From positions 382,969 through 446,968 of the forward strand of contig NZ_DLNQ01000015.1 in the NCBI RefSeq assembly GCF_002479495.1: DNA of 64,000 bases. The letters are read 5' to 3'. The stretch comes from Brevundimonas sp. UBA7506 (lineage in GTDB: Bacteria; Pseudomonadota; Alphaproteobacteria; Caulobacterales; Caulobacteraceae). The position numbers and the translations under genes are program-made. Below are positions 53,864 through 62,315 of this stretch, one piece after another (position 1 is the stretch's first letter; each line of letters begins with the position of its first letter). Below the pieces are notes generated by a model. It was given only the letters and a program-made list of their open reading frames with translations, did no database searches and was not told the origin of the DNA.

Positions 53864-53935
53864 CGACGCGGCCTGGCGCTTCGCGCGTGCTCAAGCAGCG
53901 AGCCGCCGCGCGGCGAGCGATAGCGCCCTTAGGTC

Positions 53936-54481
53936 TTAGATATAGCGACGCAGGCTGCGGGCCAGTTCGCTGGCGCCGTCCTTGGATGCGCCCTTGCGGA
54001 TCTGGGGCTGGTAGGCGACGCGGGCGTGTTCGCCGCAATAGACGCCTTCCGAGGCGCGACGGCCGCAGAAGCTGAACTCGCGCGACGACGGGTCGCCGAT
54101 CGGCCATTTGCACATATGGGCGCCGAGGGTCAGGACCGTGGCCGTGCCGGGCAGTTCCGGGGTCGGGGCCGGAGCGACCGGCTGGGCGACCATGACCGGA
54201 CGCGGCGCGGCGGCCTCGATGCGGCGCGGGGCCGACGGGGCCTGGGCCGTAGCGGCCGGAGCCGCCGGGCGCGGACGGGTAGCGGCGCGGGGGAAGGTGG
54301 TGCGGGCCGGTTGCGACGGCGCGGCGCGGCCCGACAGGCCCAGGCGGTGCACCTTGCCGATCACGGCGTTGCGGGTCACGCCGCCGCCCAGGGTCTTGGC
54401 GATCTGGCTGGCCGACTGGCCTTCCAGCCAGAGCTTCTTCAACGCGCCGACGCGGTCTTCAGTCCAGCTTGCTGCGGTCAT
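53936..54481 (-). CDS. gcrA: Cell-cycle regulator GcrA
   Basis: GcrA is a sigma-70-associated cell-cycle transcription factor of Caulobacterales that acts at promoters with methylated GANTC. From the ATG at 54481, behind GGGAGGG, it has 181 residues. The N-terminal helix-turn-helix reads SWTEDRVGALKKLWLEGQSA, then NAVIGKVHRLGLSGR. A long Ala/Pro linker follows to about residue 120. The conserved C-terminal sigma-binding part is HMCKWPIGDPSSREFSFCGR with SEGVYCGEHARVAYQP. The same gene in Caulobacter is about 173 residues. Confidence 0.96.
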   Translation of the reverse strand: MTAASWTEDRVGALKKLWLEGQSASQIAKTLGGGVTRNAVIGKVHRLGLSGRAAPSQPARTTFPRAATRPRPAAPAATAQAPSAPRRIEAAAPRPVMVAQPVAPAPTPELPGTATVLTLGAHMCKWPIGDPSSREFSFCGRRASEGVYCGEHARVAYQPQIRKGASKDGASELARSLRRYI

Positions 54482-54501
54482 GGCCACCCTCCCGGGGATC
54501 G

Positions 54502-54643
54502 GATTCAATATCTTGGGTCATCGACGAATTTCCCCGCCTCGACCTGCTACTAATCGTAAAGCAGGGCTTAAAACACGCAAGATGTGGCAATTCAGCTGTC
54601 CACAGAAACCAGATGTAGTGTGGTTAACGTCCCGTTTTGAATC
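54502..54643. promoter_or_regulatory. gcrA promoter region with cell-cycle motifs
   Basis: The 231-bp gap upstream of gcrA holds two GANTC sites (GATTC 54502-54506, GAATC 54639-54643), the CcrM methylation target. It also holds two DnaA-box-like sequences: CTGTCCACA at 54596-54604 (two mismatches to TTATCCACA) and, on the minus strand, TTAACCACA at 54619-54627 (one mismatch). A GTTAAC half-site overlaps the latter. In Caulobacter gcrA is activated by DnaA and repressed by CtrA, so the content fits. Confidence 0.5.
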
Positions 54644-54712
54644 AGTTTTGCGTCTCTTCATCGAACGCCGGGCGCCTTGCGAAACCAGCTTAGCGGGCGC
54701 ATCTGGGCGCCT

Positions 54713-55537
54713 ATGAAGACCGATCTCGCCTCCACCGCTCCCTCGGGCCTGCCTCAACCGCGTCGCTATGACGGGATCAACTGGGTCGGCCTGCGCACCC
54801 TCTACCTGCGCGAGGTGCGCCGTTTCTGGAAGGTGGGCGCCCAGACCGTGGCGGCCCCGGTGGTGACGACCCTGCTCTACATGCTGGTCTTCGTGGTGGC
54901 CTTGAAGGGCGCGCGGCCGCCGTTGCACGGCACCCCCTTCGCCGAGTTCGTGGCGCCCGGCCTGATCATGATGGCCATCCTGCAGAACGCCTTCGCCAAT
55001 GCTTCGTCCAGCCTGATCCAGGCCAAGATCATGGGTACGGCGACCGACTTCCTGACCCCGCCGCTCAGCCCGCTGGAGCTGACCATCGGCTTCACCCTGG
55101 GCGCGGCGACGCGCGGGGTGGCGGTCGGTCTGGTGACGGCCCTGTGCGTCCTGCCCTTCGCCAAGCTGGGCGTGGCCAATGTGGCCCTGATCGTCTGGTT
55201 CGGCCTGATCGCCTCCCTGCTGATGGGGATGACCGGCGTGCTGGCGGGCCTGTGGTCCGAGAAGTTCGACCACCTGTCGGCGGTGCAGAACTTCGTGGTC
55301 ATGCCGATGACCTTCCTGTCGGGCACCTTCTACTTGATCGACAGCCTGCCTGAGCCCTTCGCCAGCATCAGCCGTTTCAACCCCTTCTTCTACCTGATCG
55401 ACGGCTTCCGGGCGGGCTTCATCGGCCACGCCGAGGGGAACCTGATGGTCGGCGTGGTCATGAGCGCTGTTCTGACGGTTCTGATGGGCGCGGCCTGCTG
55501 GCTGGTGTTCCGTTCGGGCTGGCGCCTGAAGAGCTGA
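54713..55537 (+). CDS. ABC-2 type transporter permease
   Basis: This is a 274-residue membrane protein with about six hydrophobic segments and the ABC-2 pattern, including VAAPVVTTLLYMLVFVVALK and a C-terminal FNPFFYLIDGFRAGFIGHAE. It resembles YadH-type exporter permeases. No ATP-binding subunit gene lies beside it in this window, so its partner must be elsewhere. The start at 54713 is the first ATG giving a typical N-terminus; a longer frame begins 36 nt upstream. Confidence 0.88.
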   Translation: MKTDLASTAPSGLPQPRRYDGINWVGLRTLYLREVRRFWKVGAQTVAAPVVTTLLYMLVFVVALKGARPPLHGTPFAEFVAPGLIMMAILQNAFANASSSLIQAKIMGTATDFLTPPLSPLELTIGFTLGAATRGVAVGLVTALCVLPFAKLGVANVALIVWFGLIASLLMGMTGVLAGLWSEKFDHLSAVQNFVVMPMTFLSGTFYLIDSLPEPFASISRFNPFFYLIDGFRAGFIGHAEGNLMVGVVMSAVLTVLMGAACWLVFRSGWRLKS

Positions 55538-55586
55538 GCCGTTAGGCAGGATCGAACGCCCCCGGGGAGGGGCTTGGGAGGTCCTC

Positions 55587-56483
55587 ATGCTGTTTCGATC
55601 CGCTTTGGCGTCCGCTGTCGCCGCCGTCGCGTTCCTGTCCACGCCCGTCGTGGCGCAGGACGCCGAGGCGCTGAAGGCCCAGGTCGCCGCCTATGTCCAG
55701 CCGTCGAATGCCGAGCGGATGAACGTGCTGCTGACCCAGCTGCGCGCCGCGGGCTTCAACCCGACCGTCGAGACCTTCGAGGGCGGCGGTCGCGCCGGTC
55801 CGATGCAGGGCTCCAACGTCGTCGTGACGATCGGGGATGGTCCCAAGGAAATCCTGCTGACCGCCCACTATGACGCGGTGAAGCTGCGCGACGGGACCAT
55901 GTCGCAAGGCGTGGTCGATAACGCCGGGTCGGTGGTGGCCCTGATCGAGGCCGCCAAGATCCTGAAGGACAAGCCGCTGTCGCACCGCGTGCGAGTCATC
56001 TTCTTCGACCAGGAGGAGCTGGGCCTGATCGGCGCGCGCAAGTGGATCGAGGCGCACGGCGTCGCCAATGTCGCCGCCGTGGTCAACTCGGACGTCGCCG
56101 CCTATGGCGACGCCATGATGTACGGCCAGAACAACGGGGCGCAGTCGGCCTTCGTCACGCGCGCCGTTCAGGAGCTGTGCGCCGAGCGCGCCATGCAGTG
56201 CGTCGGCTTCCCCGTCTATCCGCCGTCGGACGACCGCGCCTTCTCGGCCGCCGGCGCGCCGGTGGTGTCGCTGGGCTTCCAGGACGAAGTCGGCGCCCAC
56301 CAGATGTGGCTGGCCTTCAACGGCGGCGAGGACAAGGGGCTGGCCGAGGGCTTCACGCCCAAGGTCTTCCGCGTGATCCACACCAAGGATGACGCCGTCG
56401 AGGCCGTCGAGGGCGCGACCATCGCCACGGCCGGCGCGACCTATGCCGCCCTGATCCAGAAGCTGGACGCGCACCTGCGCTGA
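55587..56483 (+). CDS. Exported M28-family metallopeptidase
   Basis: This 298-residue zinc aminopeptidase-like protein has a signal peptide (FRSALASAVAAVAFLSTPVVA). M28 metal motifs are LTAHYDAVKLRDG, GVVDNAGSVVALIEA and FFDQEELGLIGARKW, the last with the catalytic glutamate. A further aspartate lies in VVNSDVAAYGDA and a histidine in VFRVIHTKDD. It is probably periplasmic; the substrate is unknown. Two cysteines (LCAERAMQC) may form a disulfide. Confidence 0.92.
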   Translation: MLFRSALASAVAAVAFLSTPVVAQDAEALKAQVAAYVQPSNAERMNVLLTQLRAAGFNPTVETFEGGGRAGPMQGSNVVVTIGDGPKEILLTAHYDAVKLRDGTMSQGVVDNAGSVVALIEAAKILKDKPLSHRVRVIFFDQEELGLIGARKWIEAHGVANVAAVVNSDVAAYGDAMMYGQNNGAQSAFVTRAVQELCAERAMQCVGFPVYPPSDDRAFSAAGAPVVSLGFQDEVGAHQMWLAFNGGEDKGLAEGFTPKVFRVIHTKDDAVEAVEGATIATAGATYAALIQKLDAHLR

Positions 56484-56600
56484 AATCGCGCCCGGCGTGG
56501 TGTTGACTAAGCCGGAATAGCGCCCGACAAGTTCGTCGCCTTTTTCAAAGCGGTCCCGCAGCCAAGGTTGCGGGGCCGTCGCTCTTTATGGAGTCTGCCT

Positions 56601-57791
56601 GTGTCCGGTCATCTGATGGGTGTCTACAATCGCGCGCCGCTGGAAGTGGAGCGCGGCCAGGGCGTCCGACTGTGGTCGACCGATGGCACTGAGTATCTGG
56701 ACTGCGTCTCGGGCATCTCGACCAACGCCCTGGGTCACGCCCACCCCAAGCTGGTGCAGGCGGTCAAGGATCAGGCCGAGAAGCTGTGGCACGTCTCGAA
56801 CATCTTCAAGATTCCGGGCCAGGACGCCCTGGCCGACGCCCTGTGCGAAAAGTCTTTCGCCGACGTGGTCTTCTTCACCAACTCGGGCACCGAGGCCGTC
56901 GAGTGCGCCCTGAAGACGGCGCGCAAGTTCCACTCGGCCAACGGCCAGCCGGAACGCATCGACATCTACGGCTTTGACGGCTCGTTCCACGGCCGCACCT
57001 ATGGCGCCATCAACGCCGCCGCCAATCCCAGCTACACCGAGGGCTTCGGGCCCAAGATGGAAGGCTTCCATCAACTGGTCTGGGGCGACAAGGCGGCCCT
57101 GATGGCGGCTTTTGAAAACCCGAATACGGCGGCCATCATTCTGGAGCCGGTGCAGGGCGAGGGCGGCTGCCGCTCGACGCCCGAGGCCGACCTGCGCTGG
57201 ATGCGCGACATGGCCGACCAGTACGGCGTCCTGATCATTTTCGACGAGGTCCAGTGCGGCATGGGCCGGACCGGCAAGCTGTGGGCGCACGAATGGGCCG
57301 GCATGACCCCGGACATCATGGCGGTGGCCAAGGCCCTGGGCGGCGGCTTCCCCATCGGCGCCTGCCTGGCGACGGCCGAAGCGGCTAAGGGCATGACGGT
57401 CGGCGCCCACGGCTCGACCTTCGGCGGCAACCCCCTGGCCATGGCCGTGGGGCAGGCCGCCTTCGCCGAGGTGTCGTCGGACGCGATCATCGCCAACGTC
57501 AACGAGGTCGCCGGCTATCTGAAGCAGCAGCTGCACGGCCTGGCCGAGCGCTTCCCCGACGTGATCGTCGAGGTCCGCGGCAAGGGTCTGCTGGTGGGCG
57601 TCAAGCTGGTCCCCAACAACCGCGACTTCATGGGCTGGGCCCGCGACGAGGCCCGGCTGCTGGTCGCCGGCGGCGGCGACAACCTGGTCCGCATCCTTCC
57701 GCCGCTGAACATCACCCTCGAAGAGGCCCGCGAGGCCGTCGAGAAGTTTGAAATCGCCTGCGAGTTCGCTCGGACGAAGCTGGCGGCCTGA
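56601..57791 (+). CDS. argD: Acetylornithine/succinyldiaminopimelate aminotransferase
   Basis: ArgD transaminates N-acetylglutamate semialdehyde in arginine synthesis and often serves as DapC in lysine synthesis. The start GTG at 56601 has GGAG about 7 nt upstream and gives 396 residues; ATG at 56616 is an alternative. PLP-binding features are [46 protein letters not shown] and the PLP lysine near residue 244 in [15 protein letters not shown]. It is followed by argF after a 42-bp gap. Confidence 0.95.
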   Translation: MSGHLMGVYNRAPLEVERGQGVRLWSTDGTEYLDCVSGISTNALGHAHPKLVQAVKDQAEKLWHVSNIFKIPGQDALADALCEKSFADVVFFTNSGTEAVECALKTARKFHSANGQPERIDIYGFDGSFHGRTYGAINAAANPSYTEGFGPKMEGFHQLVWGDKAALMAAFENPNTAAIILEPVQGEGGCRSTPEADLRWMRDMADQYGVLIIFDEVQCGMGRTGKLWAHEWAGMTPDIMAVAKALGGGFPIGACLATAEAAKGMTVGAHGSTFGGNPLAMAVGQAAFAEVSSDAIIANVNEVAGYLKQQLHGLAERFPDVIVEVRGKGLLVGVKLVPNNRDFMGWARDEARLLVAGGGDNLVRILPPLNITLEEAREAVEKFEIACEFARTKLAA

Positions 57792-57833
57792 TCGCCCCAG
57801 CCCGGCTGACGCCTTTGACCACGGAGACCTGAG

Positions 57834-58751
57834 ATGGTCCGTCACTTCCTCGACATTCACCGGCTCGACGCCGCCGACCTGCGCGCCATCCTGGACGACG
57901 CCCACGCTCGCAAACAGGCGCGCAAGGGCTGGCCCCAGGGGCGTCCCGACGCCGATGCGCCGGGCAAGGACCGCGTCCTGGCCATGATCTTCGAGAAGAA
58001 CTCGACGCGCACCCGCTTCAGCTTCGACGCCGCCATTCGTCAGCTGGGCGGCTCGGCCATCATCGCCACCGCCTCGGACATGCAACTGGGCCGCGGCGAG
58101 CCGGTCGAGGACACGGCCAAGGTCCTGTCGCGCATGGTCGACGCCGTGATGATCCGCGCCAACAACCATGAGGATGTCGAGCGCTTCGCCCGCGTCTCGA
58201 CCGTGCCGGTGGTCAACGGCCTGACCGACCGCAGCCACCCGTGCCAGATCCTGGCCGACCTGCTGACGATCGAGGAGCACATGGGGCCGGTGACGGGCAA
58301 GACCATCGCCTGGGTCGGCGACGGCAACAACGTCTGCCACAGCTTCATGCACGCGGCGGCCAAGTTCGGCTTCCGCCTGAACGTGGCCTGCCCGGCGGAA
58401 TACCACCCCGACCTGCGCGATCTGGAAAAGGGCGGCGCCCACGTCCACCTGACCAGCGACCCGCGCGAGGCCGTGGTCGGCGCCGACGTGGTGGTCACCG
58501 ACACCTGGGTCTCGATGGGCGATCAGGACTATGAGGCGCGCCTGGCGGCCTTCGAGCCCTATACGGTCGACGAGGCCTTGATGGGCCTGGCCAACGACGA
58601 GGCCGTCTTCCTGCACTGCCTGCCCGCCCACCGCGGCGAAGAGGTGACGGACGCCGTCATCGACGGCCCGCGCTCGTTGATCTGGGACGAGGCAGAGAAC
58701 CGCATCCACGCTCAGAAGGCGGTGCTCGCCTGGTGTTTCGGCGGCGACTGA
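57834..58751 (+). CDS. argF: Ornithine carbamoyltransferase
   Basis: ArgF joins carbamoyl phosphate to ornithine, giving citrulline. This 305-residue enzyme has the carbamoyl-phosphate motif [11 protein letters not shown] near residue 57, [13 protein letters not shown], and the ornithine-binding [15 protein letters not shown]. Size and motifs are standard. It is downstream of argD, fitting an arginine operon, and its stop codon lies inside a terminator hairpin. Confidence 0.97.
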   Translation: MVRHFLDIHRLDAADLRAILDDAHARKQARKGWPQGRPDADAPGKDRVLAMIFEKNSTRTRFSFDAAIRQLGGSAIIATASDMQLGRGEPVEDTAKVLSRMVDAVMIRANNHEDVERFARVSTVPVVNGLTDRSHPCQILADLLTIEEHMGPVTGKTIAWVGDGNNVCHSFMHAAAKFGFRLNVACPAEYHPDLRDLEKGGAHVHLTSDPREAVVGADVVVTDTWVSMGDQDYEARLAAFEPYTVDEALMGLANDEAVFLHCLPAHRGEEVTDAVIDGPRSLIWDEAENRIHAQKAVLAWCFGGD

Positions 58752-58768
58752 AAGTCGCCTGCCTTTTT
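58743..58768 (+). terminator. argF terminator overlapping the stop codon
   Basis: GGCGACT, GAA loop, AGTCGCC is a 7-bp perfect stem followed by TGCCTTTTTG. The argF TGA lies inside it. It ends the argD-argF unit. A second hairpin (58786-58806) without a T-tract follows. Confidence 0.85.
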
Positions 58769-58828
58769 GAAGAAGAGGCCCTAACGCCTCGCCCGCGGGG
58801 CGAGGCTGCTTGAGGGCAGCTTTGGCTT

Positions 58829-58935
58829 TCCTCCCCATGAAATGGGGAGGGGGACCGCGTAGCGGTGGAGGGGGGCGACGCAAGCGTCTGCCGTTGAGAC
58901 GCCCCTCCGTCGCGTCGCTATCGCGCCACGCCTCA
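58829..58935. repeat. Intergenic palindromic repeat, family B copy 3 (diverged)
   Basis: The left end CCTCCCCATGAAATGGGGAG and the internal GACCGCGTAGCGGTGGAGGG resemble the family B left half, but the right half is reduced to GACGCCCCTCCGTCGC. It lies between the convergent argF and small membrane-protein genes, the same placement as the other family B copies. Confidence 0.6.
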
Positions 58936-59145
58936 GTAGGGCGTCGGGAAGGTGCGTCCGCTCAGCACCGTGGCCAGGTGGATCAGCAGCAGGAAGGTCA
59001 ACGCCCCAGCGACCAGCATGATGAACCGCCACGGCATCATGCGCGGTCCTTTTGACAGGTCCGGCGGCCGTGCGCCGCGCCAGCCGGAGAGGACGGCGAC
59101 AGCCGTCGAGGCGGCCAGCAGGGCCAGGGTCAGTGAAGGGCTCAT
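58933..59145 (-). CDS. Small two-helix membrane protein
   Basis: This is a 70-residue protein with two hydrophobic segments ([18 protein letters not shown] and [20 protein letters not shown]) joined by a basic, proline-containing loop ([17 protein letters not shown]). The charged loop between helices is typical of a cytoplasmic connector. The ribosome site is weak, which lowers confidence. No family is recognised. It converges on argF across a family B repeat. Confidence 0.55.
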   Translation of the reverse strand: MSPSLTLALLAASTAVAVLSGWRGARPPDLSKGPRMMPWRFIMLVAGALTFLLLIHLATVLSGRTFPTPY

Positions 59146-59300
59146 GGCGAGGGCAGTTGGCGCCTGGGGCGCCGCTTCGCAAGGCGGGAATCCGCAAGAC
59201 GATGAATCTAAACGCGACATTAACCATGTCAGCCTGAAAAGCGCTCGGTCGCGATCAATCGTCGCCGGTGATTCCCTCGCCCAGGCGCCAGATATTGCGG

Positions 59301-59315
59301 TTAACGACACGTTTA
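59301..59315. promoter_or_regulatory. CtrA-like site upstream of the podJ-like gene
   Basis: TTAA, CGACACG, TTTA has the TTAA-N7-TTAA layout with one mismatch, 52 bp upstream of the GTG start. Nearby are a TTAACC at 59220-59225 and GANTC sites at 59270-59274 and 59361-59365, the last directly before the start codon. Confidence 0.5.
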
Positions 59316-59366
59316 CACGCTTGATCTGGAGCGGTAGCGTCCCACAAAGGCTCGGGAGGCGAATCA

Positions 59367-62198
59367 GTGAGCGCAGCAGCGCCGTGGAGCGTGAAGGGGA
59401 TCGACCCCAAGGCTCGCGAGATCGCCAAGGACCTTGCGCGCCGCTCAGGAATGACTCTGGGCGAGTGGCTGAATTCCATGATCATGGACGATCCCGACGA
59501 GGACGAGGGCGTCACGCCCTTGCCCCGCCGCACGCCTATTCCCGACCCCTATGACCGCCGCAGCCGCTCGCGTCGTCTGGACGACGTCTATGGCGTCGAG
59601 GAAGACAACCGGCGCGTCGGCGCCTCGCTTGAAATCATCGCGGGGCGGCTGGAAGCCGCCGAGCGTCGCTCGACCGTCGCCATCCAGGGCATCGACCAGG
59701 CCGTGGCCGGTCTGGTTCGCCGGATGGAAGCTCAGGACGAGATCGGGCTGGGCTATGCGCGCCGCATCGATGACATCGCCGATGAACTGCGCGAAGGCCA
59801 TAAGCGCTTGCGTCGCTTCGAGCAGGAAGTCGGTCCCAGGACCGACGAGGGCCTGGCCAAGCTGGACGCCGCCCTCGGCGCCGTCTCCAGTCGTCTGTTC
59901 GATCTCGACGAGCGTCAGCGCACCACCATCGGAGACCTGCGCGCGCGCATGGAGGCGGTCGAGCAGGCCGCTGGACCCGGACCTGGCACGGACGTCCTGG
60001 CCCAGGTCGGCGCCCGTCTGGACGAGGCTCAGGCCCGGACCTCGGAGGCCCTGAAGGGGCTGGAGCGCTCCTTCGCCGCCCTGGATCTGCGCCTGCGCGA
60101 AGCCGAAAGCCGCATCGAGCCTGAACACGCCCGCGAATCCGCGCGCTTCGAAAAACTGGCCGAGACCCTGACGCGTCAGGTCGAGGGCAGCCGGGTCGAA
60201 ATGATGCGTCGACTCGACGTGGCCGAAACCGAAGGCCGGGTGGACCGCATCGAGCGGGCTCTGGCCGCCGTCGGCGACCAGACGCGCGCTTCCGAGCAGC
60301 GCTCGGCCGACGCCGTCGAAGCCATGGGCCGCGAGGTCCTGCGCATCGCCCAGAACCTGAACTTGCGCGTCGAGAAGGTCGAGGCCGGCGGCGCGGCGGC
60401 GGATGTGGCGACGCTCGGGCGCGAACTGAACGAGAAGCTGGATCGCGAGATGCAGCGTCACGTCCAGGCGATGGATCAGCGGATGACGCGGTCCGACGAT
60501 CAGCACGCCCTGGCGCTGGAGCGTCTGGGCGGCGAGATCACCCGCATCTCGGATCGCCTCAGCGAGCGCATCGCCCAGTCCGAGCGGCGTTCGGCCCAGG
60601 CTCTGGACGACATCGGTCGTCGTCTGACGGAGAGCGCCGACAAGATCGAGCAGCGCCACGACCGCGCCTCGGGCGAACTGGGCGAGCGGATGCGCCAGAG
60701 CGAGGAGCGCACGGCTCGCCTCCTGGCCGAGGCGCGTGACAGCATTGAGCAGCGCGGCGCTCGCAGCGGTCGGCGCGAGACGCCGCTGGAAAGCCCGGAG
60801 CCGACCCCCTGGAGCCCCGCGGAGAGCCCCGTCGGCGACTGGCGCGCCGCCGCTTTCGCCGATACAGCCGCTGAAATCTGGTCCGACGACACCCTGGGCG
60901 GCCTGCTGGACGCGGCCCCTTTCCCGACGCCGGCGGTTCGTGATCCCGAGCCGGTTTTCGCCGACCCGCTGGATGTCGAACTGAACGCGCCGAGCGAGGA
61001 GATCGAGACCCCGGCGGCCCTGTTCGGCTCCAGCCCTGAGCGCGCGCGCTTCGGCATGGCGTCGCTGGATGCGATGGATGAGGTCGAGCCGGCGCTCGCT
61101 GATCCGATCTTCGCCGATGCGGCCAAGGACTTCGGCGGCGCCGACGTCAGCGATATCCTGGCCGAACCCGATCAGACGGCCGTCGGCGGCTTGCCGCCCC
61201 TTGTCGATGGGCCCGAGAGCGAGGATGACGGCTTTTCGGCGGAGATAGATTTTATCGATCCCGGCGCCTTGAAGGCCGGCGCCGCTGCAGGGCGCGCCTC
61301 GACCCGCGATGCTCTGGACGCCGCGCGCGCCGCGATGTCCGGCGCCGACGAAGCCCCCCGCAAGGGTTTCGGCCTGAAGCGCGGGGGCAAGTCCAAGCTG
61401 CAGGAACGCCTGGACAAGCAGGCCAGCCGCGAAGGCTCGACCATGCGCAAGGCCCTGGGGGCCTCGGCCGTGGCGGCCCTGGTGATGGGCGGCGGCTACG
61501 CCTCGCTGCAACTGGCTGAAGGATCGGGTCTGATCCTGCCGGACCTTACGACTCTGGCGGGTGGTCAGGCGCCGGAAGCTGCAACCTCGACGGCCCCGAT
61601 CGCCGCTGTCGCTCTCAGCACCACCCCGACCGAGGCCGTGCCGTCGCCCGATGTGGCGGCGACCGAGGGCGCGGCCCTTTATGAGCGTGGCGTGCAGTTG
61701 ATCGACAACGGCGATGACAGTGGTCTGGAAACCCTGAAGCGGGCGGCCGATCTGGGCTATGGCCCGGCGCAGCTGCGTCTGGCCGGCCTCTATCAGGACG
61801 GCGGCGCCGGCTTGGTCCCTGATCCGGTCGAGGCTCGCGCCTGGGCGCGCCGCGCGGCCGAGGGCGGGGAGCCTCGGGCCATGCACTACTACGCCATGCA
61901 GCTCTATGACGGTGAAGGCGGGGCGCGGAACCGGGTCGAGGCCCTGGCCTGGCTCAAGAAGGCCGCCGAGGCCGGCCGCGTCGACAGCCAGTACAACGTC
62001 GCGCGTCTTTACGAGAAAGGCGACGAGGGCGTGGCGCCGAACGCGACCGAGGCCTTCAAGTGGTACATGATCGCGGCCCGTCGCGGCGACCAGCAGGCTC
62101 TGGCGGCGGTGCAGCGGCTGACGCCTCTGACCCCGGCCGAGACGCGCCGCGCGGCGCGCGAGGCCGCCGACGCTTTCACGGTCGATCCGGTCGCGTAA
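59367..62198 (+). CDS. podJ: PodJ-like polar organising protein (coiled coil, TM, Sel1 repeats)
   Basis: This is a 943-residue protein with a GTG start behind CGGGAGGC. The opening PWSVKGIDPKAREIAKDLAR and GMTLGEWLNSMIM match the PodJ-type N-terminus. Long coiled coils fill about residues 75-480, an acidic disordered region about 480-680, and one membrane helix (GASAVAALVMGGGYASLQL) near 695-715. The periplasmic part has Sel1-type repeats from about 768 (AALYERGVQLIDNGDDSGL, AQLRLAGLYQDG, SQYNVARLYEKG). It ends about 25 residues after them, without the peptidoglycan-binding domain I remember in Caulobacter PodJ. A polar scaffold role is inferred. Confidence 0.75.
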   Translation: MSAAAPWSVKGIDPKAREIAKDLARRSGMTLGEWLNSMIMDDPDEDEGVTPLPRRTPIPDPYDRRSRSRRLDDVYGVEEDNRRVGASLEIIAGRLEAAERRSTVAIQGIDQAVAGLVRRMEAQDEIGLGYARRIDDIADELREGHKRLRRFEQEVGPRTDEGLAKLDAALGAVSSRLFDLDERQRTTIGDLRARMEAVEQAAGPGPGTDVLAQVGARLDEAQARTSEALKGLERSFAALDLRLREAESRIEPEHARESARFEKLAETLTRQVEGSRVEMMRRLDVAETEGRVDRIERALAAVGDQTRASEQRSADAVEAMGREVLRIAQNLNLRVEKVEAGGAAADVATLGRELNEKLDREMQRHVQAMDQRMTRSDDQHALALERLGGEITRISDRLSERIAQSERRSAQALDDIGRRLTESADKIEQRHDRASGELGERMRQSEERTARLLAEARDSIEQRGARSGRRETPLESPEPTPWSPAESPVGDWRAAAFADTAAEIWSDDTLGGLLDAAPFPTPAVRDPEPVFADPLDVELNAPSEEIETPAALFGSSPERARFGMASLDAMDEVEPALADPIFADAAKDFGGADVSDILAEPDQTAVGGLPPLVDGPESEDDGFSAEIDFIDPGALKAGAAAGRASTRDALDAARAAMSGADEAPRKGFGLKRGGKSKLQERLDKQASREGSTMRKALGASAVAALVMGGGYASLQLAEGSGLILPDLTTLAGGQAPEAATSTAPIAAVALSTTPTEAVPSPDVAATEGAALYERGVQLIDNGDDSGLETLKRAADLGYGPAQLRLAGLYQDGGAGLVPDPVEARAWARRAAEGGEPRAMHYYAMQLYDGEGGARNRVEALAWLKKAAEAGRVDSQYNVARLYEKGDEGVAPNATEAFKWYMIAARRGDQQALAAVQRLTPLTPAETRRAAREAADAFTVDPVA

Positions 62199-62315
62199 CG
62201 CGACGCATCGAAACGGCGGCGGGGGTGGCGGTTCGCCGCGGCGCTCGCTAAGACCAGAAGTCTAGTCGCCTTACCGGCGCTGTTCTGCGTTCCCTTCCAG
62301 CCGAAGGCGCGTGCC

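Noticed and set aside
56550..56592. Terminator or attenuator before argD (GGTCCCGCA ... TGCGGGGCC)
   Set aside because: The stem contains a G-T mismatch and is followed by only a short mixed T-tract (GCTCTTTA). No leader peptide rich in arginine codons is seen, so function is not supported.
56586..58883. 765-codon minus-strand frame antisense to argD and argF, with similar frames at 41993-44608 (cpaF/cpaG) and 59445-61886 (podJ-like)
   Set aside because: Third-position GC bias produces open antisense frames; composition is not protein-like and the sense genes carry full family motifs.
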